In this document: positions 7,519 to 17,544 of the stretch, piece after piece
Layout: each line of letters starts with the position of its first letter
How positions within the stretch are numbered: position 1 is the first letter of the stretch
Made by a program: the position numbers and the translations under genes
NCBI GenBank assembly: GCA_022824495.1
Contig: JAJDZU010000005.1
Coordinates: 1 to 64,000 of the forward strand
Length of the DNA stretch: 64,000 nt
Direction: 5' to 3'
Source: Chloroflexota bacterium
GTDB taxonomy: Bacteria > Chloroflexota > UBA11872
The notes under the pieces: model-generated
Databases searched by the model: none
What the model was told of the DNA's origin: nothing
The model's input: the letters and a program-made list of their open reading frames with translations, nothing else

Positions 7519-9585
7519 ATGGACCGATACGACACCGATAACATTCGCAACGTGGCCCTCGTCGCCCACAGCGGCGCGGGCAAGACCTCGCTGGCCGAGG
7601 CGCTGTACTACGTCACCGGTAAGGCCTCGCGCCTGGGCAGGGTCGAAGAACACAACACGATCTCCGACTACGACCCGGACGAGCACGAGCGAGGCATGTC
7701 CATCAATTTGGCCGCCGTCGCCTGTGAGTGGAACGGGTCGAAGATCAACGTCATCGACACGCCGGGCTATGCCGACTTCGTCGGCGAGGTGATTTCCGGC
7801 CTCAACGCGTCCGACGCCGCCGCTGTGCTTGTCGACGCCACGTCGGGAATCGAAGTGGGAACGGAGATCGTCTGGCGTCTGGCTTCCGACCTCAATCGTC
7901 CGCGCCTTCTGATCGTGAGTCGGGTCGACCGGGACAACGCCGACACCGAGTCGGTCGTCGACGATCTGCGCGAACGGTTTGGTGCGAACGTCGCCCCAAT
8001 CCAGGTACCGCTTGGCAATGGTTCCGGATTCCGGGGCGTGGTTGACCTGCTGGACGGCAAGGCGCGCATCTTTGCCGACAGTGGCTCGTCAATTGCCGAT
8101 GTGCCAGACGACCTGGTCGACACGGTTGAGGAGGCTCGCGAACAGTTGGTCGAGGCCGTGGCATCCACCGACGATGACCTTCTTGAGCAGTATCTGGAAG
8201 GCGAGGAGTTACAACGCGCAGATCTCGAGCGCGCGCTGCGGGCCGGGATAGCGGACGGCAGCATTTTCCCGGTGCTGTTCACGGCGGCGACTGACCTCAA
8301 GGGCGTTCGAGAGGCCATTGAGGCACTGGCGACGCTCGCCCCATCGCCTGCCGAGCGGCTCGAGAGCATGCTGGAAGGAAGCACTCCGCCAATTGACGGG
8401 TCCGTGGTGGCCCAGGTGTTTAAGACACTCGCCGATCCCTTCGTCGGCAAAGTCTCGATGTTCCGACTATTCGCGGGCCAGATTGACGGCGATGCGCAAC
8501 TCGTGGATCAACGGACCGGTGACACTGAACGGTTGACGAACATTCAGTTCGCAACCGGAAAGGAAGGAAGTCCCGCGCGGCAAATGGCAGCGGGCGACAT
8601 TGGCTTCGTTACCAAACTGGACGGCGTCGCGACCGGCGACACATTGACCGGTGACTCACAATCCGTGGGCTTGCCGGCGTTTGCCATGCCGCGGCCCCTC
8701 TTCGAGGCATCGATATCCCCGGAAACGTCTGCCGACCTGGACAAGATGGGGACCGCGCTGGCCCGGCTGGCGGAAGAGGATCCATCGCTGCGGACCTACC
8801 GCAACGACGAAACGGCCGAGACAATCCTTGCCGGTTTGGGCGAGTCGCACGTGCGCATCAGCCTGGAGCGCGCCCGCCGGAAGTTCGGAGTCGGCCTTAA
8901 GGCAGACGTTCCCCAGGTGGCCTACCGCGAGACGATTCGCCGAACCGTCAATGCGCACGGCCGCCACAAGCGCCAGTCCGGCGGGCACGGCCAGTTCGGG
9001 GATGTTCACATCGAGTTCTCTCCGTTGACGCGCGGCTCGGGATTCGAGTTTGAAGACCGCGTTGTCGGTGGGCGTGTCCCGCGCCAGTACATCCCTGCCG
9101 TCGAGAAGGGGCTCAACGAGACGATCAACCGCGGGCTACTCGCTGGGTATCCCGTCGTAGACCTCAAGGCCGCGCTATTCGACGGGCAGTACCACTCGGT
9201 CGACTCATCCGACGAGTCATTCCGCATCGCGGCGCGGCTTGCCTATGAGGATGGCATCCCAAACGCAGGCCCCGTGATCCTTGAGCCGATTCTCAAACTC
9301 GAAATCCTGATTCCGGATGTCAACACCGGCGATGTGATCGGTGACATCAGTTCGAAGCGAGGACACGTACTAGGCATGGCGCCGGCCGATGGAGAGCCGG
9401 GATTCTCGATCGTGGAGGTCGAGGCGCCCGAAGCTGAGGTCCAGCGCTATGCAACGGACCTGCGCTCAATCACGCAAGGCCGCGGTCGGTTCACGAAAGA
9501 GTTCGTGCGCTACGAGGAAACTCCACCGAATATCCAAGAGCAGATCGTCGCGATGGCGGCGCGAAAGCGAGAGGAGTCCGGCTAA
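7519..9585 (+). CDS. Elongation factor G-like GTPase (EF-G2/FusA2 type)
   Basis: A 688-residue five-domain GTPase related to EF-G but of the divergent EF-G-like class. G1 is AHSGAGKTS near residue 17, switch I contains SDYDPDEHERGMSI, G3 is DTPGYADF, and G4 reads SRVD instead of the usual NKxD, which should weaken guanine recognition. Domain IV is present (RQSGGHGQFGDV, HSVDSSDESF), so it can mimic tRNA on the ribosome in principle. The ATG at 7519 is preferred over TTG 7501 because the family N-terminus starts there. A 12-bp palindrome GGGCCGCGGCCC follows the stop at once. The precise role of EF-G-like paralogues is unclear. Confidence 0.9.
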   Translation: MDRYDTDNIRNVALVAHSGAGKTSLAEALYYVTGKASRLGRVEEHNTISDYDPDEHERGMSINLAAVACEWNGSKINVIDTPGYADFVGEVISGLNASDAAAVLVDATSGIEVGTEIVWRLASDLNRPRLLIVSRVDRDNADTESVVDDLRERFGANVAPIQVPLGNGSGFRGVVDLLDGKARIFADSGSSIADVPDDLVDTVEEAREQLVEAVASTDDDLLEQYLEGEELQRADLERALRAGIADGSIFPVLFTAATDLKGVREAIEALATLAPSPAERLESMLEGSTPPIDGSVVAQVFKTLADPFVGKVSMFRLFAGQIDGDAQLVDQRTGDTERLTNIQFATGKEGSPARQMAAGDIGFVTKLDGVATGDTLTGDSQSVGLPAFAMPRPLFEASISPETSADLDKMGTALARLAEEDPSLRTYRNDETAETILAGLGESHVRISLERARRKFGVGLKADVPQVAYRETIRRTVNAHGRHKRQSGGHGQFGDVHIEFSPLTRGSGFEFEDRVVGGRVPRQYIPAVEKGLNETINRGLLAGYPVVDLKAALFDGQYHSVDSSDESFRIAARLAYEDGIPNAGPVILEPILKLEILIPDVNTGDVIGDISSKRGHVLGMAPADGEPGFSIVEVEAPEAEVQRYATDLRSITQGRGRFTKEFVRYEETPPNIQEQIVAMAARKREESG

Positions 9586-9611
9586 GGGCCGCGGCCCTCA
9601 CGCCCTACCAG

Positions 9612-10670
9612 ATGAATACTCCTGAACGCGAATTCCTAAACGCGCTCGTCGAGGCGCCAAGCCCGTCGGGCTACGAGCAGCCAGTGCGACGCGTGTATCA
9701 CGAGTACGCGGAGGCGTTTGCGGACGCCGTGCGCTCGGATGTCCATGGCAATGTCATCGCCACGCGAAATCCGAATGGCAATCCGCGCGTGATGTTCGCC
9801 GGGCACTGCGACGAGTTGGGGTTCCAGGTCAACTACATCACGAGCGAAGGCTTCATCTACTTCAACACGATCGGGGGACATGACGCCGGCGTCATCCCGG
9901 GCCGCCGAGTAGTCATCCACACGCGAAATGGTCCCATCGCTGGGGTGACGGGGCGGCGGGCGATCCATCTCACGCCTGTAAGCGATCGTGGCAAACCGGC
10001 CAAGGTCGAGGATATCTGGATCGATATCGCGGTATCCGACAAGGACGAGGCGCTGAGCTTGGTGCGAATTGGCGACCCAATCACCTATGACGTGGGTATA
10101 CAGGACCTGCGGAACGGTGTCGTGGCAGGGCGTGCGCTGGATAACAAGGTGGGCGCCTGGGTGGTCAGCGAGGCATTGCGACGAATCGACGGCGCGCAGT
10201 TGCAAGCGTCGGTTCATGCGGTGGCCACGGTTCAGGAAGAGATCGGGCTGCGCGGGGCCGAGACGAGCGCGTACGGCATCAACCCATTGGTCGCGGTTGC
10301 CGTTGACGTGACCCACGCGACCGATCACCCCAACGTCGACAAGAAGACGGCGGGCGATGTGACGCTTGGCGGTGGTCCCACGATTTCTCGCGGGCCGAAC
10401 TTCAACCCGGTCGTCGTTGAGAAGCTGATCGAAGCCGCAGAGGCCTTGGACATGCCAGTTCAGATGGAAGCGGCCGGTCGCGGCACGGGAACGGACGCGA
10501 ACGCGATCCAGCTCACGCGGGCCGGTGTGGCGACGGGTCTGGTCAGCGTGCCGCTGCGCTACATGCACACGCCGTCCGAAATCGTTGCGCTATCTGACGC
10601 CGACGCGGCCGCCACGTTGCTGGCCGAATTCGCAAGTCGAATCTCAGCCGACGACGACTTCACACCCTAG
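9612..10670 (+). CDS. M42-family zinc aminopeptidase
   Basis: A 352-residue cytoplasmic di-zinc peptidase of family M42 (TET/FrvX/PepA-type glutamyl aminopeptidases). Visible metal and catalytic sites: the His and Asp in FAGHCDELGF (about residue 59), Asp in RALDNKVGAW, the Glu pair in VQEEIGLRGA, Asp in VAVDVTHATD, and His in RYMHTPSE. Members assemble into dodecameric tetrahedral particles that trim peptides. The start ATG lies 26 bp after the EF-G-like gene and may be cotranscribed with it. It ends 51 bp from a convergent gene. Confidence 0.92.
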   Translation: MNTPEREFLNALVEAPSPSGYEQPVRRVYHEYAEAFADAVRSDVHGNVIATRNPNGNPRVMFAGHCDELGFQVNYITSEGFIYFNTIGGHDAGVIPGRRVVIHTRNGPIAGVTGRRAIHLTPVSDRGKPAKVEDIWIDIAVSDKDEALSLVRIGDPITYDVGIQDLRNGVVAGRALDNKVGAWVVSEALRRIDGAQLQASVHAVATVQEEIGLRGAETSAYGINPLVAVAVDVTHATDHPNVDKKTAGDVTLGGGPTISRGPNFNPVVVEKLIEAAEALDMPVQMEAAGRGTGTDANAIQLTRAGVATGLVSVPLRYMHTPSEIVALSDADAAATLLAEFASRISADDDFTP

Positions 10671-10721
10671 GTACGTCAGACCCGACAGCGCTCGGCTACT
10701 CGCAGAGGCGAAATGGTGGCT

Positions 10722-13694
10722 CTAGGCTGCGGGCGTGCGCACGATCTTCGCCGGTACATCCTGCACGGCGCGCTTAGCCCAGAACGGGTCGGCCGTGAAG
10801 AGGAAAACCTGCCGGTCGCCCGGCATGCTGGCCAAGGCCGCAAGGCCGCTCGTGGTGCGGCCCGGATCCCAATTGACGAACATTTCGTCGAGGAATATCG
10901 GCAGCGGTTCATCGCCTTCGACCAGATCGACCATTGCCAGCCGCAGCGCAAAGTAGATCTGTTGGATGGTTCCGCGACTGAGCGGCGTGTCCACATCCTG
11001 AGGAAAGTCCTCGCCGGCCCGTCGGACCTGAAGCCTGACGTCCCCTGACAAGGCGTCATCCACAGTTAGCAAGTCATAACGCCCACCGGTGAAGTGGCGC
11101 AGATGGGCGCCGGCGGCCTGCAAGAGCGGCGCCTGATAGCGCTCGCGGTACGAGTGTTCGGCCATCAGGACGACCTGGCGCAGCAGAGCCAGCCGGTCGT
11201 GCTCGCGCCGTACAAGGTCCAGCTGCTCCTCGGCGGCCTGAATGGCGCCCATGATGTGCGCGGGTCCCGGCTCGCCGGTCACCCGGTCCCGTTCGGTCAT
11301 CAACTGGCCTCTTTCGGCCGCGAGATCCTGTCCGGCAGTGCGCAATTCTTCCGCGCGCAGTCGATGTTCGACGCGTTCGGCATCGCTGAGACGTATCGAC
11401 TCACCGGAGGAGACCAGCTTGTCAGCCTCCGCGATCCGCTCGCGCCAGCCAGGTGTGTCGCGTTCCAAGTCAGCCAGAACCCGCCGGGCTTCGGCGCGGA
11501 GGTCCAAGGCCTGCCGAAATCGGCCGAGTCCCACCGCAGGCTCGGTCCCATCGGGATCAAGAGCCGCCAGGGAGACGTCAATCTGCTCGAGTTCGAGCAT
11601 TGCGGCATCGCGTTCTTGATCGCAGATCTCGAGGCGCTGGCGTAACTCGGCAAGCTCCGCCGTAGCTTCAGACGCGGCACGCTCGGCATCCAGCGCCACA
11701 TCCAGCGCACGCCGTGCCGCTGGGGCCGCCTCGAAGGGATCGGCGGGCAACTCGATCGCGAGTGTCTGGCGCAGGCGTTCGACCTCGGCTCGCCAAGCCG
11801 TCAGCCGCTCGGCCACCTCATCTCGATTGCGCGTGATTCGCCGCGTGTCCTGGACCGACTGGCGCATCTCTTCCAAATCGCGAACCACTCCGTCGTCGGG
11901 AGATTCGCGGTGAACAGGCGCCACTGGCACTTCGGCGATTACCGCAAGGAAGTCGGTTCGTGCAGCCTGAAACTCAGCTTCCGCCGTGTGCGCTGCTTCT
12001 CGAGCCGTAGCTTCAGCGTCCTGGGAGGCTGCCAACCGTTCGACGGCGATCTCCCACCGTATCGCAGCATCGCGCTCGGCCCGGATACGTGTGATCTCTT
12101 CCGAGATATCGACTCCAGGATCAAGATCAAGCCCACGAAGCTGAGCTTTCCAGTCGCTATCACTCGCTGGGACGGACCGCCGACGTGCCACCATGGCACC
12201 GGCGGCAGCAGCGAGCGTGACTACGCCCAATACAGCCAGGAGCGTGCCGAACGGGCCGCCCATAACGAAGCCTCCTGCCAGCGCCACAATACCCGCGAGT
12301 CCAACGGCGACGAGCAACGGAGCCGGGAAGCCTCCGGGCTCTGACGGGCTTCGGGCTGCGAGTTCTCGGGCTGCTTTGGCCTCGCCAAGCACACGCAACC
12401 GTTCGTCGAGATCTGCCGGGCTGTGCGTCGATACTGAAGCCTCGACGACCTGTTCCAAATTCAGGCGTTCAGCCGCGGCGCTGTGAAGCGCCGCGGACGC
12501 GGCGTCGAATCTGCGTTGAGCTTCACGTGAACTATTGAGCCGACCACGCAGTTCGGCCACTGAGAGCCTGAGAATCGCGTCGCTTGCTGTCGAATCGACC
12601 TGCTCCGAGACGAGTGCACGCACGGCGACTTCGCGCAGGGCGCCGTCGCGGCGCTGCAGTTCCGCGTTCATGCTGTCGATTCGATCCTGGTCAGCGCGAG
12701 CAAGCGCAAGTTCGCGGTCCTGGCGTTCAATCGCTACGCGGGATTCCAAAAGACGCCTGGTAGGGTCGTCGATCTCGACCACCGTTTCGCAATCCTCGAT
12801 GCGGTGCAGGTGCGTCTCTCGAGTCTTCGAGACTTCGTCGAGCCGCTCGACGACGGTACCGCGACGATCCGGGAGGTCGTCGGGCAAGTTGCCTTCAGGC
12901 AGCAGATCGTCCGCCTGAGCCTTCAATCGCTCCATGCGTTCAACGCGCCCAACCAGCGGCGCTAGCGTGGCGTCTCGCTCCAGCGACAGTTCAATGCGTT
13001 GCAACTCGCCGGTGTGACCGGCGAGTTCCGCCGCGATGTCTTCGAGTCGTTCGTCGGCTGCTTCAATCTGCGTTCGCCGCTGAGCGGCCTCGCGAAGACT
13101 GTCCCGCATACTTCTGATCCGGGCGGCGATTTCACGAGCCGTCGGCCGGCCGCGGCGGTCAGGTCGCCAGAGACGCCGACGTTCGGTGTCCAGCGCGCTC
13201 ACTACTTCACGCGATGGACGCAGAAAATCGTACGAGCTACCGCCTAACACCCGGTCCTGAACGTGTTGCCAGGCCCGCGCGTCCAAGCCCAGCGCTTCCT
13301 CCTGGGTCAACGCGTAGACGTTCTTGAACACGTCGCGCGTCATGAGGCCAACTGCGGGAATCGGCCGATTGGCCAGTCGCTCCTCAGTCTGTCCGTAGAT
13401 GATGCGGCCCTCGGGCCTTGACGTAAGCCTGCGCGCAATTCGAATTTGCTCGCCGCCGCTCAACTCCACGTCCAGCCGGCCGTCGAGAAAGCGACCGTCC
13501 CAGGGCCGGTACGGATGCGCTTCGGCCCTGGCGGGCGAGAACCCAAACAGGGCGCTGGCAAAGAACTCGAACAGAGCGCTCTTGCCGGACTCGTTGGGCC
13601 CCAGCACCACGACCACGTCGTCGTCTGCCAGACCCGACACGGTCCACTGGTCAATCGGCCCAAAGGCGCCGATTGACCATCCGTCGATCTTCAC
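10722..13694 (-). CDS. Rad50/SbcC-like AAA ATPase with central membrane segments (YhaN type)
   Basis: A 990-residue SMC-like ATPase. The N-terminal nucleotide-binding half has Walker A GPNESGKS at 32-39; long charged coiled-coil arms follow; the C-terminal half has Walker B-like PIFLDEMFVNWD. In the middle, two adjacent hydrophobic stretches (around 455-505, rich in AVGLAGIVALAGG) look like a membrane hairpin, as in YhaN proteins, so the complex is probably membrane-tethered. The GTG start overlaps the end of the nuclease gene by 4 bp (GTGA), implying a Mre11-Rad50-like pair for DNA end processing. Exact substrate unknown. Confidence 0.88.
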   Translation of the reverse strand: MKIDGWSIGAFGPIDQWTVSGLADDDVVVVLGPNESGKSALFEFFASALFGFSPARAEAHPYRPWDGRFLDGRLDVELSGGEQIRIARRLTSRPEGRIIYGQTEERLANRPIPAVGLMTRDVFKNVYALTQEEALGLDARAWQHVQDRVLGGSSYDFLRPSREVVSALDTERRRLWRPDRRGRPTAREIAARIRSMRDSLREAAQRRTQIEAADERLEDIAAELAGHTGELQRIELSLERDATLAPLVGRVERMERLKAQADDLLPEGNLPDDLPDRRGTVVERLDEVSKTRETHLHRIEDCETVVEIDDPTRRLLESRVAIERQDRELALARADQDRIDSMNAELQRRDGALREVAVRALVSEQVDSTASDAILRLSVAELRGRLNSSREAQRRFDAASAALHSAAAERLNLEQVVEASVSTHSPADLDERLRVLGEAKAARELAARSPSEPGGFPAPLLVAVGLAGIVALAGGFVMGGPFGTLLAVLGVVTLAAAAGAMVARRRSVPASDSDWKAQLRGLDLDPGVDISEEITRIRAERDAAIRWEIAVERLAASQDAEATAREAAHTAEAEFQAARTDFLAVIAEVPVAPVHRESPDDGVVRDLEEMRQSVQDTRRITRNRDEVAERLTAWRAEVERLRQTLAIELPADPFEAAPAARRALDVALDAERAASEATAELAELRQRLEICDQERDAAMLELEQIDVSLAALDPDGTEPAVGLGRFRQALDLRAEARRVLADLERDTPGWRERIAEADKLVSSGESIRLSDAERVEHRLRAEELRTAGQDLAAERGQLMTERDRVTGEPGPAHIMGAIQAAEEQLDLVRREHDRLALLRQVVLMAEHSYRERYQAPLLQAAGAHLRHFTGGRYDLLTVDDALSGDVRLQVRRAGEDFPQDVDTPLSRGTIQQIYFALRLAMVDLVEGDEPLPIFLDEMFVNWDPGRTTSGLAALASMPGDRQVFLFTADPFWAKRAVQDVPAKIVRTPAA

Positions 13695-14953
13695 GCCGAG
13701 TCTCTCCGCAAGAGACGCTCCGCCGCGGCAGCGTCAAGTCCGTCAAGAAGCTGGCGAAGGTATTGCAGACGCTCGCCGTCGTCGGCTATTTCGTCACCTC
13801 GAGCCAACTCCGAAGGAGCGAGGCGGGACAGAAGCGCGTTGTCATGGCATGCCTGCTCAATCAGGTCCAAGGCCTCGCCAAGCACGTGCCGCTGACCAAC
13901 GTGGCGACTCAGATCAATAGGCGGAGAGAGCCCAGCGTCGCGAACCTCAACGTCCAGCGCGCCTAGGGATTCGCCCAGGTACTCGGCAAGGCCATCGCGT
14001 TCCTCCTCGCTTCGGAGCACCGTCGCCAGTGGGCAGGGACCGGACAGCTCCACACGCAGAATCCAGTCCTGGCCTGGGAGCACATGTCCATCCGTCTCGA
14101 GCAGGTCATCGAACACCGCTCGAACCGCCGCGTGGACGTTGTTGATGGCGCGAGCCTCACTCAGGTCAGCAACCGTAATCCGCTCCCAGCGCACCTGTGC
14201 GAGGGGCTGAAAGCGGACGCCCGGTGGTTCCGGCGGAGTCAGGTCCACTACATGCGCGCCCCTGGCACCAGTTTCGCCAAAGTCGCGCCCTTGCAAATTG
14301 CCGGGATACCAGGCCGGGGAGTCCTCGCGTAGACGCTGGCGCTTGTGGATGTGGCCGAGCGCCCAGTAGTCGTAGCTTGGATCAAGGTCGGCGAGGGCCG
14401 CGGGAGCGTAGACGTTGCCGGCCTCATCATCCGGCGCCCCTTGAGCACCGCCAACGTCGGCGTGTAGCAGCCCAACCGCAGGTTGAGGGCCCGGCGCTGG
14501 TGGGAAAGTCGCCGCGAGATTGACCGATTCGTGGGTCGTCTGATGCCCGGCAGCCACGACCCAGCCGATCGGTTCGCCGTCGCGACGGATTGGAATCCTC
14601 CGCGGCGTGCGTGAACTGTGGAGGTGAAAGTGAGTGGACGGCCAGTCGATGTGGGCGGCGCGGTAGTTGGTACGGCCAGGGTCGTGGTTGCCGGTGGCGT
14701 ACACCACGGTGATGTCGGCGTCGGTCAACCGTCGCAACTGACGTGTCAGCACCCGTTCAGTGGCGATGGTCAGCCATTCGTTGTCGAAGAGGTCGCCGGC
14801 TATGACGAGGGCATCCGCTCGCTCTTCGAGGGTTAGATCGACAAGAGCGCTGAAGGCTTCACGGCCCGCTTGCTGAAGCCGCTGCCGCAGCACTGCGTCA
14901 TGCCGCCGAAACGGCGTGTCCAGGTGGATATCTGCCGCATGGACTATGCGCAC
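13691..14953 (-). CDS. Mre11/SbcD-like metallophosphoesterase (YhaO type)
   Basis: A 420-residue calcineurin-like nuclease subunit with the five phosphoesterase signatures in order: HAADIHLDTPF at the N-terminus, GDLFDNEW, ATGNHDPGR, LLHADVGG and LGHIHKRQ. These coordinate two metals for DNA exonuclease and endonuclease activity. The start chosen is GTG at 14953, with AGGAG ten bases upstream and the family N-terminus beginning immediately; an upstream ATG (15007) would add an unconserved 18 residues. It is translationally coupled to the following Rad50-like ATPase gene. Confidence 0.9.
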   Translation of the reverse strand: MRIVHAADIHLDTPFRRHDAVLRQRLQQAGREAFSALVDLTLEERADALVIAGDLFDNEWLTIATERVLTRQLRRLTDADITVVYATGNHDPGRTNYRAAHIDWPSTHFHLHSSRTPRRIPIRRDGEPIGWVVAAGHQTTHESVNLAATFPPAPGPQPAVGLLHADVGGAQGAPDDEAGNVYAPAALADLDPSYDYWALGHIHKRQRLREDSPAWYPGNLQGRDFGETGARGAHVVDLTPPEPPGVRFQPLAQVRWERITVADLSEARAINNVHAAVRAVFDDLLETDGHVLPGQDWILRVELSGPCPLATVLRSEEERDGLAEYLGESLGALDVEVRDAGLSPPIDLSRHVGQRHVLGEALDLIEQACHDNALLSRLAPSELARGDEIADDGERLQYLRQLLDGLDAAAAERLLRRDSA

Positions 14954-15067
14954 TCGAAGAACACTCCTACCGTCACCGCGCGCGGCGAAGCAGCGACCAG
15001 ATGGCACTCCAGACGCGAGGTCGCATCGTTCAACGCGACCCGATACCTCACCACCTCAAGCTCCCGG

Positions 15068-16669
15068 TCACACGCCGATGGCGTAGCCATCTCGTCGCGG
15101 GTCGGCACCGCCCTGGAGGGCGCCGGTGGCCGGATCGCGGCTGGCGCCCTGCATACCGCCGACGGACATGGTCCAGGGATCGGTGGCTTCGGCCCCGTGG
15201 CCGCGGGCGCAAAGGGAGTCGATCACACTCTGATCGATGCGCGACTCGACAAGCACCAGGTCACCATCCATCAGCCGCATGCGCGGGGCCTCAATGGCGG
15301 ACTGCACGTCCAGACGAAAGTCCACGTGCTGCACCAGGGCCTGCGGCTGGGTCTGGCAGATGCCGTAGCTGCCCGGCGTGCCCAGCGCCAGCACCGGCTC
15401 GCCATCGCGCACGGAGATGGTGGGAGCAATCGGCAGGGATAGCGGCGCACCGGGGTAGAGGTGATTCGGGCTGAGCGGGTTCAGATCGCCCCACCGAAGC
15501 AAATCGTTGGTCAGCACGCCATGGCCCTGGACCACGATGCCGGAGCCGAAGCCGGCGCCAAGGCTCTGGGTCAGGCACACCGCGTTGCCCTCCGCGTCCA
15601 CCACCGAGAACGAGGTGGTGTGTTCCAGCATGGGATCGGGCTGCGAGCCCGGCGGCGGCGCGGCTCCGATCTGCTCCGTTGGTCCGCTGATGGCCTCGGG
15701 CGAGTCCAGCAGGCCGCGCAGGCGATCCAGATTCTCGTCGCCCAAGATCTCTTCGACAATCTCTATCGGCGCGTTGGCGTGGCGAAAGCGTGCTCGGGAT
15801 GAAAGCCGAATTGCCCGGATCATCGCATCCAAATGCTCCGGGCCGTTGCGTTCGAGCCCGCCGATGTCTAGTTGGGAGATGAGCCCGAGCGTCATCAACA
15901 TCTGAAAGCCCTCGGAGGGCGGCGGCGCGCCGTTGACTTCCAGGTCGCGGTAGTCGATCCGAATCGGGTCTTGCCAGCGAGCTTCCACGGCGGCCAGGTC
16001 CTCCATGGATAGCGCGCCGCCCAGCGCCTGAATCTCGTTGACGAGCGCCTCGCCCAGGGGACCGTGGTATAGGTAGTCGGGCCCCTCGCTGACCAGGGCC
16101 TCGTACGTGTCGGCCAAATCGTGCTGCTGCAGCATCCAGCCGGCGCCAGGCTCCTCTCCGTTGTCCAGGAAAATCTCCGACCAGCCGGCGAAGATCTCCG
16201 CAATGTCATTCAGGCGGCCGCCGATCATGTGCGCGTTGCCCTCAGACACGGGAAAGCCCCCGCGCGCCAGATCAATGGCGTCGGCAAAAAGCTCCGCCGT
16301 CGTGCGCGTGCCGTAGGTGTCGAGCAGCTTCATCCAGCCGGCCAGACTGGCGGGCGGACCGACGCCGTGCGGACCACGGGTCAAGTCGTCGTAACGCCGA
16401 GCGATGGGGTCGAACTTCAGCGGTACGGCCGGGGTGAAGTCCAGACAGCGCACCCGGCGCTCCGCAGCCACATAGACCATGGCCGTGCCCATACCGGCCA
16501 GCCCGGACATATAGGGCTCAACCACATCAAGGGCAGCCGCCGTCGCAACGGCGGCATCAATGGCGTTGCCGCCATTGGACAAGGTACGAGCGCCCGCCTG
16601 CGCCGCCAGGGGATGGGCCGCCGCGACTACGCCGCGGCGCGAGGTGACACTTGGCCGCCGTCCAAACAT
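15068..16669 (-). CDS. Gamma-glutamyltransferase family protein
   Basis: A 533-residue Ntn-hydrolase of the gamma-glutamyltranspeptidase family, which cleaves or transfers the gamma-glutamyl group of glutathione-like substrates after self-processing. The expected nucleophile threonine is in LEHTTSFSVVDAEGNA, the second conserved block SLGAGFGSGI follows, and the N-terminal RRGVVAAAHPLAAQAG is typical. No signal peptide is visible, so it is probably cytoplasmic, unlike secreted GGTs. ATG 16669 is chosen because AAGGAG sits ten bases upstream; an upstream frame start would add 22 unconserved residues. Confidence 0.9.
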   Translation of the reverse strand: MFGRRPSVTSRRGVVAAAHPLAAQAGARTLSNGGNAIDAAVATAAALDVVEPYMSGLAGMGTAMVYVAAERRVRCLDFTPAVPLKFDPIARRYDDLTRGPHGVGPPASLAGWMKLLDTYGTRTTAELFADAIDLARGGFPVSEGNAHMIGGRLNDIAEIFAGWSEIFLDNGEEPGAGWMLQQHDLADTYEALVSEGPDYLYHGPLGEALVNEIQALGGALSMEDLAAVEARWQDPIRIDYRDLEVNGAPPPSEGFQMLMTLGLISQLDIGGLERNGPEHLDAMIRAIRLSSRARFRHANAPIEIVEEILGDENLDRLRGLLDSPEAISGPTEQIGAAPPPGSQPDPMLEHTTSFSVVDAEGNAVCLTQSLGAGFGSGIVVQGHGVLTNDLLRWGDLNPLSPNHLYPGAPLSLPIAPTISVRDGEPVLALGTPGSYGICQTQPQALVQHVDFRLDVQSAIEAPRMRLMDGDLVLVESRIDQSVIDSLCARGHGAEATDPWTMSVGGMQGASRDPATGALQGGADPRRDGYAIGV

Positions 16670-16775
16670 AGGCGCTCCACTCCTTGTCGTGGGAGAAAGA
16701 TCAGCGCGTGCGCGTATCGCGGCATCGTGGCACATCCAGCGGGCGTTCGTGCCGCTAGCGGTACGGTGCGCGCGG

Positions 16776-17498
16776 TCAATATGCTTCGGCCAAGTCCTCC
16801 AGTGCCTCGCGATTCAGGATGTCGATTCGCTTGCGACCAATGGCGATGAGCCCGGCGTTCTTGAGTTCGTTCAGCGCCTGCGTCGCCGTCTCGCGCGATG
16901 TGCCGACACGCTCAGCCAAGTCGTTATGGGTCAGCCCCGTAACGCGAGCGTCGGGGTTTGCGGAGAGACGCAGTAGCAGCGAAGCGAGTCGAGCGGTAAG
17001 TGACTTTAGAGCCAAGTCTTCAAGTTGCGTCTCAGCTTCACTGAGGCGATCTGCCAGAGACTGCATGATGCGAACCCCGACCGTGGGGAAGCGGCCGATC
17101 AAGTATTCCAAGTCTCGGCGGCTGATGACGCACAGCGTCGACTCCTGCAGCGTTTCGGCGAACGAGTCGTGGAGTGCCTGTCCCAACAGCGCCATCTCGC
17201 CAAAGAACATTCCTGGCTCGATGTTGGAAATAACGAACCGTTTTCCATCGGGGGAGATTCGGTAGATCTGAACATGACCAGTCTTCAAGAGGAACAACGT
17301 CTCCGACTTCTCGTCAGGCTGGTAAAGGAGTCGTCCGGAACCAACGGTGGACATTCGAGTGCTGCGCTCAACCTCGTATATCTGCCTTTCGTTCAGGTCT
17401 TGGAAAACCTCAACCTGCTGCAGATATCGTCGCTTTAGTACGCCCGGATCGGGGTCGTGGCCGGGGCCACGTCCGGGGTTCCGCCTAGCTTCACGCAT
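16776..17498 (-). CDS. Crp/Fnr-family transcriptional regulator
   Basis: A 240-residue regulator with an N-terminal cyclic-nucleotide-binding-type beta-roll (about 30-145; GEMALLGQALHDSFAETL resembles the phosphate-binding cassette) and a C-terminal winged helix-turn-helix (LTHNDLAERVGTSRETATQAL as recognition region). No Fnr cysteine cluster is seen. ATG 17498 has GGAGAGGA directly upstream; the longer open frame begins with unconserved Arg/Pro-rich sequence. Regulatory targets are unknown. An 18-bp inverted repeat lies 47 bp upstream of the start. Confidence 0.88.
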   Translation of the reverse strand: MREARRNPGRGPGHDPDPGVLKRRYLQQVEVFQDLNERQIYEVERSTRMSTVGSGRLLYQPDEKSETLFLLKTGHVQIYRISPDGKRFVISNIEPGMFFGEMALLGQALHDSFAETLQESTLCVISRRDLEYLIGRFPTVGVRIMQSLADRLSEAETQLEDLALKSLTARLASLLLRLSANPDARVTGLTHNDLAERVGTSRETATQALNELKNAGLIAIGRKRIDILNREALEDLAEAY

Positions 17499-17544
17499 TC
17501 CTCTCCGCCCGAGATTTCTGCGTCGCCAGGGCCCGAGGCGCTGG

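Noticed and set aside
9586..9597. GGGCCGCGGCCC palindrome after the EF-G-like gene as a terminator
   Set aside because: The stem is only four or five base pairs with no T-run, and the M42 gene follows at once, so read-through is more likely.
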